The notes under the pieces: generated by a model
What the model was told of the DNA's origin: nothing
Database searches by the model: none
What the model saw: only the letters and a program-made list of their open reading frames with translations
In this document: piece by piece, positions 1 to 12,039 of the stretch
How positions within the stretch are numbered: position 1 is the first letter of the stretch
Layout: every line of letters starts with the position of its first letter
Program-made: the position numbers and the translations under genes
Assembly (NCBI GenBank): GCA_964035545.1
Contig: OZ037768.1
Span: 24,596,819-24,660,818 of the forward strand
Direction: 5' to 3'
DNA length: 64,000 bases
Source: Bugula neritina
Taxonomy: Eukaryota > Bryozoa > Gymnolaemata > Cheilostomatida > Bugulidae

Positions 1-463
1 GAGTATACTACTGTATATACCCGAGTAAAGTACTGTATATACCCGAGTAAAGTACTGTATATACCCGAGTAAACTACTGTATATACCCGAGTAAAGTACT
101 GTATATACCTAAGTAGACTACTGTATATACCTGAGTAAACTACTGTATATACCTGAGTAAACTACTGTATATACCTGAGTAAAGTACTGTATATACCTGA
201 GTATACTACTGTATATACCCGAGTAAAGTACTGTATATACCTGAGTATACTACTGTATATACCCGAGTATACTACTGTATATACCCGAGTAAAGTACTGT
301 ATATACACGAGTAAACTACTGTATATACCTGAGTAAACTACTGTATATACCTGAGTAAAGTGCTGTATATACCTGAGTATACTACTGTATATACCTGAGT
401 AAAGTGCTGTATATACCCGAGTAAAGTACTGTATATACCCGAGTAAAGTACTGTATATATCTG
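1..463. repeat. 22-bp minisatellite, about 21 copies
   Basis: A tandem array with a 22-bp period (core GTATATACCYGAGTAAA) runs from the left edge to just before a splice acceptor at 481-485. It is therefore the 3' part of the last intron of the gene whose terminal exon follows. Variants differ at CCC/CCT and AAAG/AAAC/TATAC positions. Confidence 0.9.
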
Positions 464-485
464 AGTTCATCCCACTAACTTGTAG

Positions 486-608
486 TGGCTGGGAGAGATG
501 AGTCAAGGGGTAGAATACACCAATCAGCACCATAATGTCCAAAATGGCATAACGTCAGCAGCAGTGCCTGGAACAAGCGGCAGCCATTCCTCGCATCACC
601 TCACCTGA
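486..608 (+). CDS. Terminal coding exon of an unidentified gene (partial)
   Basis: A pyrimidine-containing acceptor ending TTGTAG at 485 opens a 40-codon frame that starts WLGEMSQGVEYTNQHH and ends SSHHLT before TGA at 606-608. Codon use resembles the other genes, and a matching polyadenylation signal lies downstream at 1424-1429. The tail is rich in Ser, Gln, Asn and His with no domain, so it is probably the disordered C-terminus of a protein encoded to the left of the window. I do not recognise the family. The stop codon and the last codons lie inside the first unit of an 18-bp repeat that continues into the 3' UTR. The opposite-strand reading of this region was considered, but its exon boundaries are poorer. 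Confidence 0.55.
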   Translation, partial: WLGEMSQGVEYTNQHHNVQNGITSAAVPGTSGSHSSHHLT

Positions 609-790
609 GTACACATCACCTCACCTGAGTATACGTCACCTCACCTGAGTACACATCACCTCACCTGAGTACATGTCACCTTACCTGAGTATACATCACC
701 TCACCTGAGTACACGTCACCTTACCTGAGTATACGTTACCTCACCTGAGTATACATCACCTAACCTGAGTACACATTACCTTACCTGAGC
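594..790. repeat. 18-bp tandem repeat in the 3' UTR
   Basis: About eleven copies of ATCACCTCACCTGAGTAC with small substitutions. The first copy supplies the end of the upstream coding exon, including its TGA stop codon. Confidence 0.85.
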
Positions 791-1440
791 AGACAGCTGA
801 CTTATAGTCTGGAGTCATCACATGAATTGTTAGCGGTTGTATAAATAAACTGAAATATATACTCTGGTCAAGCCTGCGGCCTTTAGTTTTGAAGTTCTTA
901 GGTTCTTCTCCCAGAAAGTGTTTAGTTTTAAGTGCGTCGTGAAGATTGAGGGTGAAAGGAATAGTGGAGGAGTATTTGGAAGTCACTTGTTAACTGTCAA
1001 CACTTCTACACATTGTATATATTTTATTATTTAATTGTATGAAGATTTTATCTTTTCTACTTTTTTATACATACTGAAATATATAACATTAATTTTGATT
1101 AGGTCAATGTCAATGTTTGATTTTTGAAGCACTTCTGCTTTGGTGAACTTGCTGTAGAGTTGTGTATAATACATTTTCTGCTTGGTTTACAGACCAATAG
1201 CTTTAGCAGTATTTATTGAATATAAATTATTAGCGATTTCGCTATTTGTAAATTGCTATCAAATATTATGTACAGACCTTTGCTCCATACACCATAACTG
1301 CATATTAATTTATACAGCTTTCTTGGCCATTTTAATGTATAATTTGAATGTTGTATTTTGTAAATAGCCATATTAACTTTCTATGGCCAACATTGTTAGA
1401 GAGGTTATTTTTGCATATCTTTCAATAAACTGATTGGAAA
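609..1440 (+). other. 3' UTR with polyadenylation signal and Pumilio-like sites
   Basis: AT-rich sequence between the stop codon and AATAAA at 1424-1429. It carries TGTATATA at 1014-1021 and TGTAAATA at 1359-1366, both matching the Pumilio consensus TGTANATA. Assignment as UTR is inferred from position. Confidence 0.45.
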
Positions 1441-3359
1441 TCACTGAGTGTTAGACAGTATTTCTAACCTAATAATTTAGGAATTCAGTTTGGTTCAAAT
1501 AATTAATATATTAGTGCACTCACATAATGAATAATATTACAGTGTTCTGTAACAGTACTATCCATATATAAAACTCAAATACCACAAAATTTTATACCAT
1601 TAGTTGCATTTAGAGAGTTCCTGAACCCTCAACATAGTGGCATTCCAAGCATAATCTATAAATAGATTCTCTCTGCCAAGACATCACGTGAGTAAAAACG
1701 ATATGCTGTCCAATCAACTAATAGTCAATAAGAGGCAAAACGAGGTTGGTGATCCCAACCCATCAATACAATCTAAAAATTAAAACCGTAAGAATCTGAG
1801 TGTTGACAACAGTTAGCAGCTTTTGTCAATAGATTTACAAATTGCGTACTAAAACACATTTAGAATTAAATTTAGTGGCTTTCCAATGTTTTGGTTAAAA
1901 ACAAATAATTTAAATTCATAGAAAAAAGAAGTTGTAACTTAGAACGCAAACAACCGATTTATACGGTACTTATTCACTGTAAAATACGTAAACAAAGCAT
2001 AGCTCCTTACTAGGCCTCATGAAAGAGGCTCTGTAAGAAGTCGCCATTTTGTGTAAAACAATGACAAATCTTCAATTTTTCACTGGTGAAGAATTTTGTA
2101 GCGAACAGGATTTTTAGGCTACCTGGGCTTCCAGCACCACCTTTTACACGGCCTGACATGGCAGAGATGTCCAATCCAATAGCTTTAGGTAAATTCTTTA
2201 CTACTACCAGACACCGTGACTGTGGTTTTACTTCACTCAACAGCGACGGTTATCTTTAGTTTTACGAGCTATTACTATTAGTAGTAGCTAGTACTAGTTT
2301 AAGTTCTAGTCATTGTCAGTCTGAATTGTTTTACTTAGTGTTTGTTTCAGTGGCATTGGCGCAGTTGTAAAATTCACACTATAACTACATTAACGGTGAC
2401 ACTTGGTCTTGCAACAGCAATGCCAATGGCAATGGGCAATAGGTACTGGCAAAGCATTCATGTTCAATTTGAATTTCACACTCGCAGCAATTGCTAAGTC
2501 TCACGTAAAACCACCGTACCAGGCCATCGCATAATTTTCGTGGTCTCAGTTTAAATTTATGTTCATTTTATTTTGTATTTTTTTTATTAGCAATTTTTAT
2601 AAACACTGGGTCTGGATACAGGATAGTGGATTTGATAAAATACTAATGGGCAATCACAATGGCCAAATAAGTGCTCGCTCATATTGATATTTATAATTAT
2701 ATGGTTACACTTGTGTCACTTCTACGACCACTCAAGCTCTCAGTCTCATATTCATTGTGACACTCACACCGCTGGTCTTTGCAAAATAAAACTTACCATG
2801 TGAATGATAGTACATGATTTATAGTCGACATCTAACTGGTAATTTTTATTTAAAATATAATAACTAATAATAGTAAGAATTTTTTTAAATTTATTTTAGA
2901 TTTGAAATTTGCAATATTTACCTACTATCACTATTAGTATGACTATGTGTTATGTGCTGAAACTAATAGTAATTAGTTTAACATAGTAATTCAAATTGTA
3001 AGTAACATTTTTATTATCAAATTTAAATCAATGATAGAATGAGCTATATTTTTTATTGACTGTAACTTTGGTTGTCAAGCTGGCTATGATGGTGGGTCTT
3101 CCAGAGTTTCATTTAGTTTTCAATTTTCATGTTTTTCGCCAGCATAATAATTACAGTTACTACTTTCACTTTTATATTGATGCTGATTTTAAGTTTAGTC
3201 TACTAGTTTACCACTTGTTGACTGCCAACGCACCCAATCACAAAAAATGCAATGCATTCCTAGGTGTTGGCACTACTCTTAAGTTGTACAGTATTTAGTC
3301 GATCTGCAGAAACTAGCTAATAGCTGAATCTTCACATCAAAATGTTTGAATTGTTGTAG
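1441..3359. other. Intergenic / 5' region of GATAD2, no clear gene
   Basis: AT-rich DNA with no convincing exon. On the - strand an open stretch from 2240 down to 2010 contains an ATG at 2159 followed by MSGRVKGGAGSPG, which superficially resembles a histone tail start. It does not continue into a histone fold, and I could not define a gene. The first exon(s) and promoter of GATAD2 should lie here. Confidence 0.4.
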
Positions 3360-6300
3360 TGGAAAGTAGAGCTGCTGAAAATGGAGAATCATTTGATCCA
3401 AATAGGTAATTATTTTCTTTCTCTACAGATTGTTTCTACTGTATGCAAAATAACACCCTCACTTTGCTTGTTGACCAGCGGAAAGTTCATGTAATGTTTT
3501 ACTTGCTGTAACAAGAGCTACTGTGCGACTTTTAGGAAAGCAGCTTCACTCAACGGAAAAAGATCTCTGGAAACCAGCCCTCAGGAAGACAATGGCGGGT
3601 CACTGGGGTGTCCGGGTGTAAGAGGCAGCTCAGCTGATGCCCCTCCCAGTCTGAAGAAAGCTAAGACAGTTGTCAATGGGTTAGAAAAGTCAGCAACTCA
3701 CATGGTTGCTGAACAAGCAAACACTCGCCATAACGGACTCGACACTAACGGCAGTAGTGACAGTCATAACGGTGCTAGCTGCATGCTGCCAGAGTCAGCA
3801 TCTGCTAGCAGCCATTCAGACCAAATGTCTAACGGTGCCGGACCAGACTCTAGTAGTAGTGTGTGCGAGAGCGGTCCAGCAGCTGACAAGGAACATGCTC
3901 CGCCCACACGACAGGTTAACCAGTATCTTACTGTAAAAAAGGAACCGGGGAAAGACTCGGAGACGGAACCCGAGATTATTACTCTTAGCGACAGCGAAGA
4001 TGAGTTTCAGGAGGTAAAGATAGTCTCCCACCACCAGGGAGTGTTTGTAATTATTGGCAGCTGGCATCATGTTATGTCGTTGTGACAGAGTAGCTCCCCT
4101 TGTCTCTCATTTGATATGCCAATATTACCTACATTCTGAGTTGTAGTTAGTGCTGTTACTGTATGTAGTCACAGTGTTAGTATACAGTCACAGTGTTAGT
4201 ATACAGTCACAGTGTTAGTATACAGTCACAGTGTTAGTATACAGTCACAGTGTTAGTATACAGCCACAGTGTTAGTGTACAGTCACAGTGTTAGTGTACA
4301 GTCACAGTGTTAGTATGTAGTCACAGTGTTAGTATACAGTCACAGTGTCAGTGTACAGTCACAGTGTTAGTATACAGTCACAGTGTTAGTATACAGTCAC
4401 AGTGTCGGTGTACAGTCACAGTGTTAGTGTACAGTCACAGTGTTAGTGTACAGTCACAGTGTCAGTGTACAGTCACAGTGTCAGTGTACAGTCACAGTGT
4501 CAGTGTACAGTCACAGTGTTAGTGTACAGTCACAGTGTGTTATTCTTGACAGGTTCTACTCAAAGCCACGTCCCCCAACAGTCCTCACTGCAGAAGACTC
4601 CGCCTTCTCAAACTCTACGAGGATCAGCTTCGGTCGGAGGAGACAAAACTCATTCTGTTGAGGAAACTAAAAAGGAGTCTAGTAAGTAGAGCAGAGCAGT
4701 GCCCCCTCTCAGCACCCCCTCTCACTCAGCCACCCCCTCTCACTCTCTCAGCCACCCCTCTCTCTCTCTCAGCACCCCCTCTTACTCTCTCAGCCACCCC
4801 CTCTCTCTCTCTCAGCCACCCCCTCTTACTCACTCAGCACCCCCTCTTACTCACTCAGCCACCCCCTCTCACTCACTCAGCACCCCCTCTTACTCACTCA
4901 GCACCCCCTCTTACTCACTCAGCCACCCCCTCTTACTCACTCAGCCACCCCCTACTGCTGGTCACGTAGTCTGTGGCTGATAGTTAATGAAGCGTGACCA
5001 ATTTTGTGGAGTCATTGTCCTGTTAGTGGTATAGCAGGTTGTTACTGTCGGCGTGCTCCTTGAGAGGCCCCTTTCCTCTCATCAGTTCGCAGTCAGGGTG
5101 ACAGCAGATTGATGAATATAAATCACCTTGAAGTTGCTATATTTTATACTCTGTGAGTTATTGTATGAGTTAGCAACTAATACTTGGTACTAATACTATA
5201 TGGTACTAATACTACACAGTACTAATACTACACAGTACTAATACTATACAGTACTAATACTACACAGTACTAATACTACACAGTACTAATACTACACAGT
5301 ACTAATACTATACAGTACTAATACTACACAGTACTAATACTACACAGTACTAATACTATACGGTACTAATACTACACAGTACTAATACTATATGGTACTA
5401 ATACTACACAGTACTAATACTACACAGTACTAATACTACACAGTACTAATACTACACAGTACTAATACTACACAGTACTAATACTATACAGTACTAATAC
5501 TACACAGTACTAATACTACACAGTACTAATACTATACGGTACTAATACTACACAGTACTAATACTATATGGTACTAATACTACACAGTACTAATACTACA
5601 CAGTACTAATACTACACAGTACTAATACTATACAGTGCTAATACTAAACAGTACTAATACTATACGGTACTAATACTACACAGTACTAATACTATATGGT
5701 ACTAATACTACACAGTACTAATACTACACAGTACTAATACTACACAGTACTAATACTATACAGTACTAATACTACTTACAGAGCAACTTGGACAGGCATC
5801 ACGCTGCTCTCTCATCCGCTGACTCCAAGCACTCGTCACACGATGCCAGGACACAAAGTCACAGCTCCTCCTCATCTAGTCAACGTAGCAGTACCGGAGG
5901 CAACGCTCCTCCACTCCTAAGACGAGGTGCCAACCACACCTCACCTTCTCCTCACCATGGCTTAGCCAATCACCAGTCACCACATCATAAGGTAATGTTT
6001 CTCTCCCTCCCTCTCTCTCTCTGTAGTCACTGTGTGTGTAGTCACTGTGTGTGTAGTCACTGTGTGTGTAGTCACTGGCGTACTTAGTGTTGTTTTCTTA
6101 TCAGATAAGCTCAACCAATCAGCATCAAATGCCACACAGCAGCGCTGACAGACACAAACAGCTTTCTAGCCACCAGTCTAATAGTCAGCAAAGTTCATCT
6201 GGAGGTCCACCACCTCTGGTCAACATGTCCAAGTCATCTCATACCTGTGAGTATCCGTTATAGTGCTGCATATACTGTAATACTATAAACTGTAATACTA

Positions 6301-9300
6301 TAAACTGTATTACTGTAATACCACTTTATATACTGTAATACTACTTTATATACTGTAATACTACTTTATATACTGTAGTACCACTTTATATCCTGGTGTA
6401 GTATATTTTGGCCTTACTTGTTATCATGCATGTGAGTAGTGGGCAGTCATGTATGGTAATGCGCCAGGCAAGTCTAGAACTTGCAGGGTAAACTATGGGG
6501 GAATCTCGGAGTCATGGAAGGAATGCACGGGAAGGTTTAACCGTCCCGTGCATTCCTTCAACTGGTTCGGTGGTCGGGCCTGCGCTGAAGGCGGCGGCTG
6601 ATGCCCCATGGAGCCCACCACCGAACAACAGGGGACCCGTGAGCTCATTCCATTCATGGCAGCCACACGGGGGACACGCTCAATGCAATTCTTTCTATCA
6701 CCTAGCAGTCAACTCATTCACGTTAATATGGATAACTTCGCCATGAACACTAGCGAGCCACGTCAGGGCAAGTCTCCTAGACTATCTACCTCCAGTATCG
6801 GAGAGACGTCTAGTAGCAGACTAAACGCCTAACTCACTAGCGAGCCACGTCAGGGCAAGTTTCCTAGACTATCTACCTCCAGTATCGGAGAGAGGTCTAG
6901 TAGAAGACTAAACGCCTAACTCACTAGCGAGCCACGTCAGGGTAAGTCTCCTAGACTATCTACCTGCAGTATCGGAGAGAGGTCTAGTAGAAGACTGAAC
7001 GCCTAACTCACTAGCGAGTCACGTCAGGGCAAGACTCCTAGACTATCTACCTCCAGTATCGGAGAGAGGTCTAGTAGAAGACTAAACGCCTAACTCACTA
7101 GCGAGTCACGTCAGGGCAAGTCTCCTAGACTATCTACCTCCAGTATCGGAGAGAGGTCTAGTAGAAGACTAAACGCCTAACTCACTAGCGAGTCACGTCA
7201 GGGCAAGTCTCCTAGACTATCTACCTCCAGTATCGGAGAGAAGTCTAGTAGAAGACTAAACGCCTAACTCACTAGCGAGTCACGTCAGGGCAAGTCTCCT
7301 AGACTATCTACCTCCAGTATAGGAGAGAGGTCTAGTAGAAGACTGAACGCCTAACTCACTAGCGAGCCACGTCAGGGCAAGTTTCCTAGACTATCTACCT
7401 CCAGTATCGGAGAGAGGTCTAGTAGAAGACTAAACGCCTAACTCACTAGCGAACCACGTCAGGGTAAGTTTCCTAAACTATTTTACCTCCAGTATCGGAG
7501 AGAGGTCTAGTGGAAAACTAAGTTCCTAACTCTGTCTGTAGGATATAATTGAACCTGCTGGGACTGTGGGGGTCACCGGCAGCCTCGAGAGTGGGCCCCC
7601 TCAGGTCGGCCTTCTGTACCAGGAGGTCGACCTGATAACGCCACTTAGGCTGAAGAGACCCACAGCGTCTGGCAGGGTTAGGGTAATTGAATGTGATTTG
7701 TAATTCATGTATAAATTATAATTGTAGTTAATTACATAGGTAATGCAATTACTTAATTACATAACAATTACTTCAAATTTTTAAGTCTTATAAAATTCAT
7801 GTTTCCTTCCATGCCTACTGTTTAATGAGAAGTTCAGGTTAATTAAATGTAGTGTTGTATTAATCGCTGTTGAGAACAAAGAAAGTTCACCACTGTCAAA
7901 ATTGCCTCTGGTAGTTGAACCCCAGTGAGATTACATAACTCTTATCTGTCTCTTGTGAGAACAAAAGTAATTGTAATTCATTACAATAATTTTAACTGCA
8001 ATTATAATTGTAGTTGACAAATTTCCACGTAATTGCAATTACATTCATATGTGATTGAACCCAGCCCTCCTGTTGCAGGATCCCCTACAAGTTCGTGAGG
8101 GACGCCAAGACTACCAGTAGTCAGGCGGCAGGCACATTAGAGTTAGATGATCAGTGTCGCCCTACTCACGGTGCTTCTCGTGTTGTAGGTGAGCCCACTC
8201 CTAGCACAGAGGAATGGACCTTGGCCCATCGCAGCATATCTCCTTCTTTGGAGATAGCCGATGGTGCCACGACACCGCCTCCTGTACAGATCAAGGTAGA
8301 ATATGAGGCGCAGATCATCATAGATCCACCAGCCACCCCAGCAACTAGGACACAGTCGCGTCTGGTCGAAGCAGACCAATCTCAAAAACTAGGACTGCCC
8401 CGAGTTCTGTATGCAAGGTCCCATTGGACCACGGCGCGGACCCGCCAGCTGATTGCAGAGATCTGCAGTGGACCTGAGAATGTGTCATGCTCCCAATGTG
8501 GGATGACATTCTCATCCCACCGCAGGCTGTGGGTCCACGTGCCCCAACATTTCACGATTACCTACTGCCCGTGTGGCGAACATAGCTACCAACGGGATTA
8601 TGTGTTGAAGCACCAACGCATAGACCGCTGCCACACGGGCAGGATATTCGAGGTTGATAGTCAAACCTTCCCGGAGTTCCGGGACTTGATACTTCCACAC
8701 GTCACGGAAGCCTGCAAGAGGGACCTCCTGCAGAGGGGCTTTCCCTCCTGTCGACCAGCACCAGAAAATGAGAACATCCAACCCCCTGGTGTAGAACTCC
8801 CCCGCACGAAACCCCTGCGGGTGGTGATTTTGAAAGTGGAAGATACCTCTACCTACAGAAAACCACTACTTCCCGTGACGGAGACGTCTGCGGCCCGAGC
8901 CACCAGACGGCGAAAACGAGGGGTGAGGTCACATGGCCTTCCCCCAAGTGCAGGCACAGGAGTGCTACAACAGATTCAGGCCGTTGAAGGGCAGTTGATA
9001 GACTTGACTCGAGAATTACAGCAGTGCAAGGTTGAGGTAACCAGGCTACGGCGCTACCTCAGTCCCCTGGAGCAAGGAGCTCAACCCCAACTCTAAGCTC
9101 GAATTGCCCATGGATGGGCGTGTAAATACCATTTTATTGAGGACTAGTTTTATTAGAATATGTTGTTGTATTGTACACATCTGCATGCCATGTCACTATT
9201 CGAGTCATTAATGTAATTATCAGTAGTACTTCGGTTTTATTACTCGTACTTTTATTTTTTAACAGATAGACCATGGGCCATTCGTTTTCATATTCGGTTT

Positions 9301-10781
9301 TTGTACATAATTTTTGTTTTGTGTACTCTCCTCCTCTATCATGTACTTTCCGATGGGGGGGAGGGTGTGGTAGATTTTGGTTGTACATACTATTTTGCCT
9401 GCGAGTAGTGGGTAGTGCGAATAGTGGGCGGCAATGTATTGTAATGTGCCTGGCCAGGCAAGTCTAGAACTTTCTGTAACTTTCTTTGTTCATGCACGAG
9501 ATTAATTTTCTCTGGTTAACTTGTAAATCTGCCAATTCACTGGTCACTCATCTCAGAGAGGCATTCCATTGATATATAAGGGAGGTGGAATGCCTCAGGT
9601 GAGTGAGTTGGACCAGGAGCTGTACACAGTGACACTACTCCCTCTAATTACATGTGCTAGTGTATTTGTGTTGTAAAGAGTCGGACCTGTACTATATAAT
9701 AGGCAGGTCTTAATAAAATTTCTCCTAACTTGTAAACTTGCCTTCTCTCCTACATTTTTGGTAAATAACACTTATGTTCTGGGTATAGCATAAGCTTCCT
9801 GTGGATCCCTCTCTACCTAGTAATTTTATAATCCTGCATTCTAGTCGCAGCATGAGGTTACAACACTGTAATACTACTTTATATACTGTACTACTACTTT
9901 ATATACTGTAATACTACTTTATATACTGTAATACCACTTTATATACTGCAATACCACTTTATATACTGTAATACTACCTTATATACTGTAATACTACTTT
10001 ATATACTGTAATACTACTTTATATACTGTAATACCACTTTATATACTGTAATACTACTTTATATACTGTAATACTACTTTATATACTGCAATACCACTTT
10101 ATATACTGTAATACTACCTTATATACTGTAATACTACTTTATATACTGTAATACTACTTTATATACTGTAATACCACTTTATATTCCAGCGACGAACTCA
10201 ACCAGTTACGGCAGTCACCAGGTCCCTCAGGCTAAGAAGACTGCCGTCACCCAACAGCCCCCTCAGCCAACCAAGGAACAGAAACTTGCTGCCGCCAAAC
10301 TCCTCCTCAGGAAGCAGCTGGAACAGGCGCTTCAGCAGGTGCCGGCGCCAAAACCTCCGCCTCCTGAAGTTAACTTCCTGCCCAGTTTGTCTAGTGGAGA
10401 GTTTGTGTATCTCATCGGAATGGAGGTGCGTGTGTTGTGTATGGTATAGTAGTGTAGTATAATAGTATGATAGTACTATAACGTACTATATAACATACTG
10501 TAACATAACATACTGTATGATATAATATAGGAGGTAGTGAAGCAGCTCCTATCAGCTGACCAGAGAGACCTCAAGTTCATCTTCAGCCCTTTCTCCTGTG
10601 TTCAGTGTGGCACGGACTTCACGCCTGTCTGGAAACGAGACAAGCCCGGCAGCAAAAATGTTATCTGTGAGAAATGTATAACATCCAATCAAAAGAGAGT
10701 TCTCAAACAAGAGCACACCGCTAAGTTGAAGGCCGTCTTCAGTAAGGCTAGTCAGAAGGAGCAGGACATAGGTAAGATTTC

Positions 10782-10827
<46 letters not shown>

Positions 10828-12039
10828 TCTTCTCTCTACCTGCGTAGTCCCTGTGTAGTCTCACCTGCGTATATACTCTCACCTGTGTCTACTCTCACCT
10901 GTCTCTCTACTCACCTGTCTACACTCTCGCCTCTCTCTACACTCTCTTCTCTCTCTCTCTATACTCTCTTCTCTCTACTCTCTTCTCTATACTCTCACCT
11001 GTCTACACTCTCACCTCTCTCTCTACTCTCACCTCTCTCTCTACTCTCACCTCTCTCTCTACTCTCTTCTCTATACTCTCACCTCTCTACTCTCACCTCT
11101 CTACTCTCACCTCTCTCTCTACTCTCACCTCTCTACTCTCACCTCTCTCTCTACTCTCACCTCTCTCTCTACTCTCACCTCTCTCTCTACTCTCACCTCT
11201 CTACTCTCACCTCTCTACTCTCACCTCTATACTATACTCTCACCTCTCTACTATACTCTCACCTCTCTACTCTCACCTCTATACTCTCACCTCTCTACTC
11301 TCACCTGTCTACACTCTTGCCTCTCTCTACTCTCACCTCTCTACTCTCACCTCTCTCTCTACTCTCACCTCTATACTCTCACCTCTCTACTCTCACCTCT
11401 CTCTACTCTCTTCTCTCACCTCTATACTCTCACCTGTCTCTCTACTCTCACCTGTCTACACTCTCACCTCTCTCTACACTCACCTCTTTACACTCTCACC
11501 TCTCTACACTCTTGCCTCTCTCTACACTCACCTCTCTCTCTACACTCACCTCTCTCTCTCTACACTCTCACCTCTCTACTCTCACCTGTCTCTATACTCT
11601 CACCTGTCTCTCGACTCTCTCTACTCTCGCCTGTTTCCTGTTTGTAGAGCGAAGAATTGCCTCTGGATCTCCAATACTGGACATGCCCGGTCTCTCAGCC
11701 GTCGCCTCCCGGCACCACAAATCTCACGCTCCTCCGGCCGCTGCAGTTGCGGCAGCTGCTGCTGCTTCCGCGGCTGCTGCCGCCTCACCGTCTATGCCTC
11801 AGCTGACTCCACAGCAGACGACAGCATCAGCATCTTCCAACAGTAGCACCGCCCACCAACAGCAGTTGCAGCAGCAGATTCTGCTGTCGCAGCACGCCGA
11901 GCAGATGCGAGCGATGCTGGCAGCACAACTCTCTCTTCCCTATTCAATATACGGTGCCAACAACAAGCAAGCAGCTGACCTTCACCGTCAATACCTCCTA
12001 GATATGATCAACCAGAACAGGTCCTCGTGGAAGACGTGA
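3360..12039 (+). CDS. GATAD2: Transcriptional repressor p66 (GATAD2), 5' end not resolved
   Basis: p66 proteins are subunits of the NuRD/Mi-2 chromatin remodelling and deacetylase complex; CR1 binds MBD2/3 and the GATA-type finger region contacts chromatin. Exons with matching phases: 3360-3405, 3536-4013, 4553-4681, 5782-5991, 6105-6246, 10190-10425, 10531-10771, 11648-12039 (623 codons; vertebrate GATAD2A is about 630). The KRSLE motif and acidic stretch lie near the start. A CR1 coiled coil ([14 protein letters not shown]) occupies exon 4553-4681. [17 protein letters not shown] precedes the finger, and the GATA-type zinc finger CVQC-x19-CEKC sits in exon 10531-10771. The C-terminus carries QYLLDMI and ends SSWKT, as in the family. 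The initiator ATG must be in an upstream exon. The long frame across 10772-11647 is an intron of CT repeats. The 3' UTR runs to about 12718 (AATAAA 12713-12718) and faces LENG1. Confidence 0.93.
4157..4540. repeat. 19-bp minisatellite in GATAD2 intron
   Basis: About 20 copies of TATACAGTCACAGTGTTAG and close variants fill the intron 4014-4552. Confidence 0.9.
4700..4962. repeat. Pyrimidine-rich 21-bp repeat in GATAD2 intron
   Basis: Imperfect copies of CACCCCCTCTTACTCACTCA/G in the intron after exon 4553-4681. Almost no purine runs on the + strand. Confidence 0.8.
5185..5775. repeat. 16-bp minisatellite in GATAD2 intron
   Basis: About 37 copies of TACTAATACTACACAG with ATACAG, ATACGG and ATATGG variants. 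The array ends at the splice acceptor of exon 5782-5991. Variant order repeats in blocks, pointing to multi-unit duplication. Confidence 0.92.
6266..6393. repeat. 20-bp minisatellite, left fragment
   Basis: Copies of TACTGTAATACTACTTTATA in the intron 6247-10189. The same unit resumes at 9866-10186 on the other side of an inserted element, so the array was probably split by the insertion. Confidence 0.85.
6748..7535. repeat. 87-bp tandem repeat inside the LTR-flanked insertion
   Basis: About nine copies of an 87-bp unit beginning ACTCACTAGCGAGCCACGTC. The unit is a multiple of three, but each copy has a TAA in the best frame (repeat peptide around [11 protein letters not shown]). Two copies read CAGGGTAAGT, a good splice donor, where others read CAGGGCAAGT. 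Confidence 0.9.
7542..7678 (+). CDS. Candidate upstream exon of the zinc-finger frame
   Basis: After the acceptor CTGTCTGTAG at 7532-7541 an open frame runs about 45 codons (contains [18 protein letters not shown]) to a weak donor GTTAGG. GC content is higher than the surroundings, as in the next exon. The phase does not join cleanly to the exon at 8079, so the splice is unproven. Confidence 0.3.
8079..9096 (+). CDS. C2H2 zinc-finger protein carried by the insertion
   Basis: The open frame begins after the acceptor TGTTGCAG (8078), passes through [10 protein letters not shown] and ends in TAA at 9094-9096 (about 338 codons). It has one classical C2H2 finger, CSQC-x12-H-VPQ-H, followed at once by a CPCG...H...H segment that may be a second finger. 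The C-terminal 35 residues form a leucine-heptad coiled coil ([19 protein letters not shown]). The frame is clearly richer in GC than its flanks and has animal-like codon use, unlike the AT-rich intron around it. The family is not recognised; a Gag-like or DNA-binding accessory protein of a mobile element is possible. No initiator ATG is present in this exon, so the start lies upstream. Confidence 0.55.
9382..9756 (+). promoter_or_regulatory. LTR-like segment with TATA box and poly(A) signal
   Basis: The segment begins TGTACATACT and ends CTCCTACA. TATATAAG lies at 9573-9580 and AATAAA at 9712-9717, in the order expected for U3-R-U5 of an LTR. Its first 90 bases are duplicated at 6394-6475. 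Confidence 0.45.
9866..10186. repeat. 20-bp minisatellite, right fragment
   Basis: About 16 copies of TACTGTAATACTACTTTATA with TACCAC and TGCAAT variants. It ends at the acceptor TATTCCAG of exon 10190-10425. Confidence 0.9.
10781..11640. repeat. 860-bp polypyrimidine (CT-rich) array in GATAD2 intron
   Basis: Irregular repeats of CTCTACTCTCACCTCT follow a pure (TC)n run and fill the intron 10772-11647. The + strand is almost entirely C and T with isolated A. The 288-residue Ser/Leu/Pro translation here is an artefact. Confidence 0.92.

Larger units (their letters stand above)
6394..9865 (+). mobile_element. LTR-flanked insertion in GATAD2 intron (decayed or non-autonomous)
   Basis: Two copies of a terminal segment flank the region. 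Left, from 6394: TGTAGTATATTTTGGCC, later GAGTAGTGGG and AGGCAAGTCTAGAACTT. Right, from about 9382: TGTACATACTATTTTGCC followed by the same two motifs to about 9472. The right copy continues with a TATA box and poly(A) signal as a complete LTR would; the left copy is short. The interior holds an 87-bp repeat and a zinc-finger frame on the same strand, but no recognisable reverse transcriptase, integrase or protease. Target-site duplication was not established. The right boundary (9756 or 9865) is uncertain. Confidence 0.5.

Noticed and set aside
756-986. A - strand exon-like frame (76 codons) near the left edge
   Set aside because: No ATG, weak acceptor, and the + strand reading gives a better terminal exon with a downstream poly(A) signal.
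2010-2240. A - strand frame with MSGRVKGGAGSPG resembling a histone H2A tail
   Set aside because: It does not continue into a histone fold in any spliced frame I could find; the similarity is about ten residues.
10537-12039. A 500-codon frame joining the GATA finger to the C-terminus through a Ser/Leu/Pro-rich middle
   Set aside because: The middle is CT-repeat intron with a GTAAG donor at 10772 and a TTTGTAG acceptor at 11647 whose phases match; p66 proteins have no such segment.
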